Of a stretch of 8,413 nt of DNA, positions 1 through 5,682 are shown piece by piece. The translations under genes and the position numbers were made by a program. Below the pieces are notes generated by a model. That model had not been told where the DNA came from, did no database searches, and saw only the letters and a list, made by a program, of their open reading frames with translations. The stretch lies in the NCBI GenBank assembly GCA_023430425.1, contig JAEZAR010000085.1:1-8413 (forward strand), written 5' to 3'. Source of the stretch: Actinomycetes bacterium. Lineage in GTDB: Bacteria > Actinomycetota > Actinomycetes > Actinomycetales > Cellulomonadaceae. Position 1 is the stretch's first letter. Each line of letters begins with the position of its first letter.

Positions 1-129
1 CGGGCCCGGCCGGTCGGGACCGGGCGTCGGCCTCAAGGTCCTCCGCGGTGGGTGCCGATGGAGGGTGGTCCGGCCACCACCCGGGGCCGGATCCCGACGG
101 GCGCGACCACCCCGCGTGCCCCGGACGAC

Positions 130-133
130 AGGA
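130..133 (+). promoter_or_regulatory. Ribosome binding site favouring the GTG 139 start
   Basis: AGGA lies five bases before GTG 139. The upstream candidates at 52 and 58 have only a distant AAGG (35-38), so this site is the main reason for placing the start at 139. The motif is short, so the choice is moderate. Confidence 0.4.
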
Positions 134-138
134 CCACC

Positions 139-2088
139 GTGCGCTCCGAGCCCGCCGCCGACCCGACGTTCCCGCGCCGTCCCCGGGTGGACGCTCCCCG
201 GCCCACCCTCGCCGCCGTGCGGCGGTCCGCGCTGGCGACCCTCGCGCTCGTCGGGCTCGCCGTCGGCGGGCTCGCCCCCACGCCGGCAGCGGGCACCCCG
301 ACGGTCGCGTCGACCCCGGTGCTCGCGTCGACGGCGGGCACCCCGCTGCTCGCGTCGACGTCGGGCACCCCGCTCAGCTGGGCGCCGCCCGTCCTGACCG
401 ACCCCCTCGTGATCGACGTCTCCGCCACCCGGCGCGACCTCGTCCTCGACCCGGCGCGGGACTACGTCCTGCGCATGCCCGGCACCCCGCTGACCGTGCT
501 CGGGGGCCTGCGGGTGACCGGGGGGAACGACGTCGTCCTCGTCGGCGGGGAGATCTCCGTCCCGGCCGGGGCCACGGCGACCAACAGCGACAACCGCGGC
601 CTGTACCTGAAGAACCAGACCGGGACCGTCCACGTCGAGGGGCTCGCGATCACCGGCCCCGGGCTCGGCGAGGGCATCAACCTCGACCAGCGCGCGGGCG
701 GCGTCGTGCAGCTGCAGAACCTGCGGATCGACACGGTCCACGGCTCCGCGAAGGGGCACCACGCGGACCTCATCCAGACCTGGGCGGGGCCCCGGCAGCT
801 GCTCGTCGACGGCCTGACCGGGTCGACGCAGTACCAGGGGTTCTTCCTGCTGCCGCTCCAGATGGGCAGCCAGCGCCCGGAGGTCGTCGACCTGCGGCGG
901 GTCGACGTCACCGGCACGTCCACGAGCGGGCACCTCATCTGGCGCGACACCCAGTCGTGGCCGCTCACGCTCACGGACGTCTGGCTCGCCCCGCGGTACC
1001 CCGACAACCCCGCGACGTTCCTGTACCCGAGCGGCACCGGCGCCGGCACGGAGGCGTGGCCGTCCGTGCGGGTCGGCGCTCCGCCCGGCGGGCCGTTCGT
1101 GCCGGTCGGTACGGCCGGCACCGGCTACGTCTCGCCGGGGTACCGCGACGCCACGGGCGGCTCGACCGCGCCGCCCACCCCGCTGGTCGCCCCCGTCGTC
1201 GGGGCGGTCGCCGGGGCGCGGCTCGCCGGCGGGAGCCACTACACGGCCGCGTCCTCCGTCGAGCTGACCTGGAGCGGGTCCGGGCCGGCCGCGACCTCCT
1301 ACCAGGTGCTGCGGGACGGCGTCGTGGTGGGCACTGTGAGCGCCCCGACCACGCGTGCGGTCGTCCCGCTCCCGACGGGCCCCAGCAGCGTCACCGTCCG
1401 CGCCCGGGCGGACGGTCAGCCCGACGCGACCTCCGGTGCCGTGACAGTGGTGCGCGACGGCGTGGCCCCCGTGATCTCCACGGGCCCGGCCGTCGCGCTC
1501 CGCACGGGCACGCTGTCCTCGTCGGGGGCGGCGCCCCTCGTGCTGAGCTGGGCGGCGACCGACGATGCGCGGCTGCGCGACGTGTCCCTCACCTCGCCCG
1601 TCGCGGCCACCTACCTGCCGACCCAGGACAAGGGCTACGTCAACGTCGCAGCGGGAACCCGCTCGTGGACTCTCGTGGCTCGCGACGAGGCCGGGAACAC
1701 GGCCACCCGGGTGCGCGACGTCGCCGTGGCGGTCGTCCCGGAGGGGTCGGCGCAGCGCACGGGCACCTGGACGACGGTTGCCGACAGCCGGCACCACGGC
1801 GGGACGGCCCTGCGGGCCACCGCCGCGGGGGTGTCGATGAGCCACACCTTCACCGGGACCAGCGTGGCGTGGGTCGCCCACCGCAGCTCGACCAGCGGAC
1901 GCGCCGTCGTCTACGTCGACGGCGCCAAGGTGACGACCCTCGACCTGGGCGCGACCTCCGCGAGCTACAGCCAGGTGGTCTGGAACCGGTCGTGGCCGAC
2001 GTCGGGCACCCACACCGTGCGTGTCGTCGTCGAGGGCACCGCCGGGCGTCCCGGCGTCACGAGCGACGGGTTCGTCTCGGTCGGCTGA
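139..2088 (+). CDS. Secreted beta-helix protein with Ig-like modules and C-terminal beta-sandwich
   Basis: Exported protein of 649 aa if read from GTG 139; no specific function can be assigned. Residues 28-29 are RR, followed by a hydrophobic stretch (about 31-46) and a likely signal-peptidase site after TPAA (about residue 51). A Thr/Ser/Pro linker with a 9-residue tandem repeat follows (62-79). Residues about 90-315 have the short beta-strand rhythm and Asn/Gly turns of a right-handed parallel beta-helix, with a motif HHADLIQTWAG near 207 and YQGFFL near 232. Two Ig/FN3-like modules follow: about 345-435, with SYQVLRDG, and about 440-530, with WTLVARDEAGN. The last roughly 110 residues (FTGTSVAWV, VYVDGAKV, HTVRVVVEG) resemble the beta-sandwich module found at the C-terminus of many actinobacterial secreted hydrolases. 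GTG 139 was chosen for its AGGA at 130-133. GTG 52 (678 aa), ATG 58 and GTG 217 (compact signal peptide, no SD) are alternatives, and the frame is open to the left window edge. It could be a polysaccharide-binding protein or a lyase-like enzyme; no catalytic residues were recognised. Confidence 0.85.
   Translation: MRSEPAADPTFPRRPRVDAPRPTLAAVRRSALATLALVGLAVGGLAPTPAAGTPTVASTPVLASTAGTPLLASTSGTPLSWAPPVLTDPLVIDVSATRRDLVLDPARDYVLRMPGTPLTVLGGLRVTGGNDVVLVGGEISVPAGATATNSDNRGLYLKNQTGTVHVEGLAITGPGLGEGINLDQRAGGVVQLQNLRIDTVHGSAKGHHADLIQTWAGPRQLLVDGLTGSTQYQGFFLLPLQMGSQRPEVVDLRRVDVTGTSTSGHLIWRDTQSWPLTLTDVWLAPRYPDNPATFLYPSGTGAGTEAWPSVRVGAPPGGPFVPVGTAGTGYVSPGYRDATGGSTAPPTPLVAPVVGAVAGARLAGGSHYTAASSVELTWSGSGPAATSYQVLRDGVVVGTVSAPTTRAVVPLPTGPSSVTVRARADGQPDATSGAVTVVRDGVAPVISTGPAVALRTGTLSSSGAAPLVLSWAATDDARLRDVSLTSPVAATYLPTQDKGYVNVAAGTRSWTLVARDEAGNTATRVRDVAVAVVPEGSAQRTGTWTTVADSRHHGGTALRATAAGVSMSHTFTGTSVAWVAHRSSTSGRAVVYVDGAKVTTLDLGATSASYSQVVWNRSWPTSGTHTVRVVVEGTAGRPGVTSDGFVSVG
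322..375 (+). repeat. Two-copy 27-base in-frame tandem repeat in a linker
   Basis: Two adjacent 27-base units (322-348 and 349-375) encode LASTAGTPL and LASTSGTPL and differ at only two bases. A degenerate partial unit (GTPTVASTPV) precedes them. The repeat lies just after the predicted signal peptide and looks like a flexible Ser/Thr/Pro linker that can gain or lose units by slippage. Confidence 0.8.
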
Positions 2089-2247
2089 GGCGAACGCCAC
2101 GGGGGACGCACGGGGCGGCACGGGGGCAGCGCCGGCGCCCGAGCCGTCGGCGCACCGCGCCCCACCGAGCCCAACCGACGACGTGCCGCGTTCAGGTGTG
2201 CATGGCGCGCTCCGTCCCGCGCCGGATGTCACATCGCCACGCCCGCA

Positions 2248-2265
2248 GGTAACGTTTGAGTTACC
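2248..2265. promoter_or_regulatory. Palindromic operator candidate GGTAAC-N6-GTTACC
   Basis: This is a perfect 6-bp inverted repeat around a six-base spacer (GTTTGA), 18 bases in all, about 144 bases before the binding-protein start. It falls where GC content drops between genes. A dyad of this size in front of a sugar ABC operon would suit a LacI- or GntR-type repressor, but no regulator gene is in the window and the half-site matches no operator I can name with confidence. Confidence 0.4.
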
Positions 2266-2294
2266 AACATCTCATCAGGGTTGTGGTTTTGGTA

Positions 2295-2330
2295 GGTGTC
2301 GGAGCAGACTGTGCGACACCGGCCGTCTGC
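2295..2330 (+). promoter_or_regulatory. Interleaved inverted repeats in the operon leader
   Basis: GGTGTCG (2295-2301) is the perfect complement of CGACACC (2314-2320), and GCAGAC (2304-2309) is the perfect complement of GTCTGC (2325-2330). The two pairs interleave: the left arm of the second lies in the loop of the first, and its right arm lies beyond it. In RNA they could form alternative stems or a pseudoknot; in DNA either could be an operator. No known riboswitch class was recognised. Confidence 0.35.
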
Positions 2331-2340
2331 CACACCCCCG

Positions 2341-2359
2341 TGCGGCACACGTTGCCGCA
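2341..2359. promoter_or_regulatory. Perfect 7-bp inverted repeat (hairpin or operator)
   Basis: TGCGGCA (2341-2347) and TGCCGCA (2353-2359) are perfect complements around the loop CACGT. The dyad ends 35 bases before the Shine-Dalgarno of the binding-protein gene. It could be a stable leader hairpin in the mRNA or a repressor site over or downstream of the promoter. There is no T-tract, so it does not look like a classical terminator. Confidence 0.4.
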
Positions 2360-2394
2360 TCATGTAGGTCACTTCGATCGACTGGCATCCCAAC

Positions 2395-2400
2395 GGAGGG
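2395..2400 (+). promoter_or_regulatory. Ribosome binding site fixing the ATG 2409 start
   Basis: GGAGGG lies eight bases before ATG 2409. This, together with the lipoprotein signal sequence that begins exactly there, rules out the 51-codon upstream extension from TTG 2256, which would bury the signal peptide. Confidence 0.8.
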
Positions 2401-2408
2401 AACCCGGT

Positions 2409-3731
2409 ATGAGAAGGAAGTCCGCCCTCGCAGCCGCAGCAGCGGCCGGGCTCGTCGCATCACTCGCCGCATGCTCGACCGGGGGCGCTGCCGAGGGCGG
2501 CTCCGCAGGTGGTGCCGGAGGGGGTGACGACGTCGAGCTCGCCGACTCGATCACCGTCTGGCACAACTCCGCGACCAAGCCGGCGGTGTTCAACCTCTTC
2601 GAGAACTTCACGGCCGAGACCGGCATCGAGATCGAGCTGGTCGCGATCCCGGCGGACGCGTTCCAGAGCACGGTCAACACCAAGTGGGGGACCGGGGACC
2701 GTCCGGACATCCTCGAGTTCCACCCCGACTTCCAGCCGATGCTCGCCCTGAACCCGGCGGAGACGCTCCAGGACCTCTCGGACATGGAGTTCGTGAGCAA
2801 GTCGGGCAACCTCTACGACAACAACGCGTCGTACGACGGCAAGGTGTACGCGGCGATCACCGGGTTCCCGTCGATCTTCGGCATCTACTACAACAAGGCC
2901 GTCTTCGAGGAGGCAGGCGTCGAGCCCCCGGGGAGCTTCGCGGACCTCATGGACATCTGCTCCGCCCTGGAGGGCACCGGCGTCGCGCCGATCTACGAGT
3001 CGGGCGCCAGCCTCTGGCCGACCCAGCTCCTCATCTCGCAGTACCTCGTCGACCTCGACATCGACAGCGAGTACGGGAACAAGGTCGCCACGAACGAGGT
3101 CGAGCTCACCGACCCGGACGGGCCCTTCGTCGAGGCGCTGACCGCCTACACGGACCTCCGCGACGCAGGGTGCTTCAACGACGACTACTCCACCGGGACG
3201 TTCGAGAACGCCCTGGCCGCCGTCTACGACGGCAGCGCCGCGATGACCGCTCTGCACTCCGACGTCTACCCGCAGCTCCTCGCGGCCGCGGGCGACGACG
3301 ACCAGCTGCTGTCGGACACCATCGGCTTCATCACGGTGTCCAAGGAGTCCAACCGCGGCCTGTACATCCCCGGCCCGCTCGGCACGTTCTTCGCGCCGAA
3401 GACCGGCGACGCGGCCAAGGAGGCGGCGGCCCGTGCGTTCATCGAGTACGCGACGGGTGACGGCTACGCGCAGTTCCTCGAGGACAGCGACGGCGTGCCC
3501 ATGATCGAGGGCTTCCCGCAGCCGACCGGCCGCACGCCGCTCCAGGAGTCGTTCGAGGCGGCGTTCGACGGCGCCCAGACCGCCCTGCTGTCCCGGCTTC
3601 CCGGGTTCGGCTCGTTCCCCGTCGAGGCAGGCAGGCTGCTGAACGGGGAGCAGACGCCCGAGCAGGTCGCCGCGAACATGCAGACGGCCGTCGAGCAGGC
3701 ATCGAGGGCGGCGGGTCAGCCGGGATGGTGA
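2409..3731 (+). CDS. ABC transporter sugar-binding lipoprotein (CUT1, family 1)
   Basis: Extracellular solute-binding protein of 440 aa. It captures an oligosaccharide outside the cell and delivers it to the two permeases encoded next. The N-terminus MRRKSALAAAA...LVASLAAC is a lipoprotein signal, with lipobox LAAC and lipidated Cys22, followed by a Gly/Ala/Ser linker to about residue 40. The mature domain begins with ITVWHNSATKPAVFNLFENFTAETGIEIE, typical of UgpB/MalE-like proteins. IYYNKAVFEEAGVEPPGSFADLMDIC is the usual hinge-region motif of this family. The length is normal. The stop overlaps the next gene by seven bases. The GH51 gene downstream suggests arabinofuranosyl oligosaccharides as ligand; that is inferred from context, not from binding residues. 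Expression is probably controlled through the dyads in the 320-base upstream gap. The family is near certain; the ligand is not. Confidence 0.93.
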   Translation: MRRKSALAAAAAAGLVASLAACSTGGAAEGGSAGGAGGGDDVELADSITVWHNSATKPAVFNLFENFTAETGIEIELVAIPADAFQSTVNTKWGTGDRPDILEFHPDFQPMLALNPAETLQDLSDMEFVSKSGNLYDNNASYDGKVYAAITGFPSIFGIYYNKAVFEEAGVEPPGSFADLMDICSALEGTGVAPIYESGASLWPTQLLISQYLVDLDIDSEYGNKVATNEVELTDPDGPFVEALTAYTDLRDAGCFNDDYSTGTFENALAAVYDGSAAMTALHSDVYPQLLAAAGDDDQLLSDTIGFITVSKESNRGLYIPGPLGTFFAPKTGDAAKEAAARAFIEYATGDGYAQFLEDSDGVPMIEGFPQPTGRTPLQESFEAAFDGAQTALLSRLPGFGSFPVEAGRLLNGEQTPEQVAANMQTAVEQASRAAGQPGW

Positions 3732-4696
3732 TCTCTGCCATCGACAGCGCCACCGCAGGGAAGGAGGGGGCCCGCCGTCCGCGGCGGGCCCCCCGCCCCC
3801 GCGGTGAGGCGGGCGGAGCCCGGCGGGTCCGCCGGTCCCGCCGGCAGCGCTGGCTCTGGTTCCTGCTGCCCTCGCTCCTCCTGGTCGGCTTCTTCTTCGT
3901 CCTGCCCTTCGTGCTCAACGTGCCGTTCGCCTTCTCCCAGTGGAGCAGCTACAGCAGCCGCATCCCGTTCGTCGGGTTCGACAACTTCACCCTCATGTGG
4001 GAGAGCGGCGCGCTGCCCGGCGCGATCCGGATCACCCTCGTCTACGCCGTCATCGCGATGGCCGTGCAGAACGTCGTCGCCCTCTCGCTGGCGGTCGCGC
4101 TGCGCGACTCGAACCGCGTGAACACGTTCTTCCGCTCGGTGTACTTCCTGCCCGTCCTCATGTCGCCGCTGGCCGCCGGGTACGTCTGGCGGGGCATCGT
4201 CGACCCGCGCGGCCCGCTCAACGCCGCGATCGCGACGGTGGTCCCGGGCTTCGACTTCGCCTGGCTCGGGCACCCGGTGAGCGCCGTCGCGACGGTGGCG
4301 TTCGTCGACGGGTGGAAGTGGTCGGGCATCGCCACCCTCGTCTACATCGCCGGACTGAACAGCATCCCGGCGTCGGTGAAGGAAGCGGCCCTCGTGGACG
4401 GCGCCAACGCCTGGACGCGGTTCTGGCGCATCACCGTACCCCTGCTGGCGCCCGCCTTCACGTTCAACATCACCACCACGCTCGTCGGGGCCCTCAGCGC
4501 GTACGACGTCATCGCCGCCGCGACGAGCGGTGGTCCGGGCACGAGCACCACGACCCTGAACGTCGCCGTCCAGCAGCAGTTCAGCTACGGGTACTTCGGC
4601 ACGGCGAGCATGCTGAGCCTGACCGTGACGCTGCTGGTCGTCGCCGTCGCGGTCCCGCTCGTGTGGTGGCTGCGCAGGCGGGAGGTCGTCGGATGA
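3725..4696 (+). CDS. Sugar ABC transporter permease (MalF/UgpA-like)
   Basis: Integral membrane permease of 323 aa that forms half of the sugar channel. A basic N-terminal tail (residues 1-42, many Arg) is followed by about six membrane segments: about 43-65, 100-125, 137-158, 185-210, 240-262 and 295-315. The cytoplasmic EAA loop that docks on the ATPase is clear at about 220-239 (EAALVDGANAW...ITVPLLAP). ATG 3725 overlaps the binding-protein stop (ATGGTGA), implying translational coupling; no good Shine-Dalgarno precedes it and no later in-frame ATG or GTG exists before the first membrane helix. The arginine-rich tail is encoded by DNA that forms a 12-bp perfect hairpin (3766-3793). Its stop overlaps the second permease (ATGA). 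The partner ATPase is not in the window. Confidence 0.93.
   Translation: MVISAIDSATAGKEGARRPRRAPRPRGEAGGARRVRRSRRQRWLWFLLPSLLLVGFFFVLPFVLNVPFAFSQWSSYSSRIPFVGFDNFTLMWESGALPGAIRITLVYAVIAMAVQNVVALSLAVALRDSNRVNTFFRSVYFLPVLMSPLAAGYVWRGIVDPRGPLNAAIATVVPGFDFAWLGHPVSAVATVAFVDGWKWSGIATLVYIAGLNSIPASVKEAALVDGANAWTRFWRITVPLLAPAFTFNITTTLVGALSAYDVIAAATSGGPGTSTTTLNVAVQQQFSYGYFGTASMLSLTVTLLVVAVAVPLVWWLRRREVVG
3766..3793 (+). promoter_or_regulatory. 12-bp perfect hairpin at the binding-protein/permease junction
   Basis: GGGGGCCCGCCG (3766-3777) is perfectly complementary to CGGCGGGCCCCC (3782-3793) across the four-base loop TCCG. The stem begins 34 bases after the binding-protein stop and lies within codons 14-23 of the permease. 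In many sugar ABC operons a hairpin between the binding-protein gene and the first permease gene lowers permease output relative to the binding protein, by protecting the upstream mRNA or by partial termination. The position fits that role, although here the hairpin is translated. There is no T-tract, so it is not a standard intrinsic terminator. Confidence 0.65.
3820..3835 (+). repeat. Second inverted repeat in the permease 5' coding region
   Basis: CCGGCGG (3820-3826) pairs perfectly with CCGCCGG (3829-3835), realistically six base pairs with a four-base loop. It sits 26 bases after the 12-bp hairpin and also within the arginine-rich N-terminal codons of the permease. In DNA this GC-rich it could arise by chance, so it is noted mainly because it follows the stronger stem. 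Confidence 0.35.
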
Positions 4697-5592
4697 CGCA
4701 GCAGCTCTCCGCGCCGCCGATCGCCGCGCCCCCCGTGATCCGTCATCGTCGCCGCCGGGTCGATCGCGCCTGGTGGCGCTCCCCGGTGAAGTACACGCTC
4801 CTCACCCTCTTCGGTGTCGCGTGGGTCGGCGTGCCGATCTGGCTGGTCCTGGTGAACTCCTTCAAGACCGAGGGCGAGGCGGCGCTGCTGTCCCTGGCCC
4901 TGCCGACCCAGTGGTCGCTCGTCGAGAACTACACGGCGGTCTTCACGCGCGGCAACTACCTCGCCGGCCTGCGCAACAGCCTGCTCGTGGCGGTGCCCAC
5001 GGTGGTCGTCGTCCTGCTCCTCGGCTCGCTCGCGTCATGGGCGTACGCCCGCACCCGGCGCAGGTCGACGCAGGTGTTCTTCTACGTCACGGCGCTGTCG
5101 ATCCTGCTCCCCCCCGCCGTGATCCCGACGATCTTCCTCCTGGACACCATCGGGCTGGACGGCTCGACGGCCGGGTACGCGCTCATGATGATGGGCTCGC
5201 GGATGGGGCTCGTCGTCTTCCTCACGACGGGCTTCGTCCGTGGCCTGCCGATCGAGCTGGAGGAGGCCGCAGCGATCGACGGCGCCTCTCGGCTGCGCAC
5301 GTTCTTCTCGGTCATGCTGCCGATGCTCCGCTCGATCCTGCTGGTCGGCGGGGTGCTCATCGTGATCGTGGTGTGGAACGACTTCTTCTTCGCCCAGCTC
5401 ATGCTGAAGTCGTCGGCCAACGCGACCCTCCCGCTGACCCTGTACTCGTTCGCGTCCACCTCCATCTCCGGCCTGCGGTGGAACCTCGTCTTCGCGCACC
5501 TCGTCATGACGAGCGCCCCCCTCGTGCTCCTCTACCTGCTCGCGCAACGCCGGATCCTCGCGGGGCTGACGGAGGGCGGCCTCAAGGGATGA
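4693..5592 (+). CDS. Sugar ABC transporter permease (MalG/UgpE-like)
   Basis: Second integral membrane permease, 299 aa, partner of the preceding MalF-like protein. It has a short basic N-terminal tail (RHRRRRVDR), a first helix at about 33-55, and the family motif LVLVNSFKT just after it. Further helices lie at about 93-118, 127-150, 158-180, 211-232 and 265-287. The EAA loop is at about 190-209 (EEAAAIDGASRLRTFFSVMLP). It ends in GLTEGGLKG, the usual MalG-type C-terminus. ATG 4693 overlaps the TGA of the first permease (ATGA), a translational-coupling arrangement. Together with the neighbouring genes it makes a CUT1 importer lacking its own ATPase. Substrate specificity cannot be read from the permease. 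Confidence 0.94.
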   Translation: MTQQLSAPPIAAPPVIRHRRRRVDRAWWRSPVKYTLLTLFGVAWVGVPIWLVLVNSFKTEGEAALLSLALPTQWSLVENYTAVFTRGNYLAGLRNSLLVAVPTVVVVLLLGSLASWAYARTRRRSTQVFFYVTALSILLPPAVIPTIFLLDTIGLDGSTAGYALMMMGSRMGLVVFLTTGFVRGLPIELEEAAAIDGASRLRTFFSVMLPMLRSILLVGGVLIVIVVWNDFFFAQLMLKSSANATLPLTLYSFASTSISGLRWNLVFAHLVMTSAPLVLLYLLAQRRILAGLTEGGLKG

Positions 5593-5682
5593 CCGAACCG
5601 GCGCCGCACCGACCCGCGGCGGCCGCCCCCAGACCCGACCCACCGCGCCCACCGCCACGAGAGCTCCGGAGAGAGGACGCAC

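Larger units (their letters stand above)
2089..2408. other. Intergenic region carrying the operon leader
   Basis: This 320-base gap separates the secreted protein gene from the transport operon. The first part (about 2089-2245) is plain GC-rich DNA. It has a possible weak hairpin (GGGC 2124-2127 with GCCC 2137-2140, around the palindrome GCGCCGGCGC at 2129-2138) but no T-tract, so a terminator here is unproven. The second part (about 2246-2408) is visibly less GC-rich and contains three sets of perfect inverted repeats, which fits a promoter, operators and a 5' leader. I could not identify a convincing -35/-10 pair. No gene was recognised. Confidence 0.6.

Noticed and set aside
4..25. GC-rich inverted repeat near the left edge (GCCCGG 4-9 with CCGGGC 20-25; also CCGGTC-GG-GACCGG 10-23)
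   Set aside because: It has no T-tract and no visible upstream gene to terminate, and such dyads are common in DNA this GC-rich. It could belong to an upstream terminator, but the window does not show enough.
2124..2140. Possible terminator hairpin after the secreted protein gene
   Set aside because: The stem is short with a bulge and there is no U-run. It is not distinguishable from background GC palindromes.
48..2252. 734-codon open frame overlapping the secreted protein gene
   Set aside because: It reads as Arg/Gly/Pro/His-rich low-complexity sequence with no domains. It is the +1-shifted shadow of the real gene in GC-rich DNA.
2281..2310. Possible promoter with TTGTGG at 2281 and CAGACT at 2305
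   Set aside because: The -10-like element lacks the leading T of TANNNT. The match is too weak to call.
2256..2408. N-terminal extension of the binding protein from TTG 2256
   Set aside because: It would place 51 residues before a textbook lipoprotein signal. ATG 2409 has a strong Shine-Dalgarno at the right distance.
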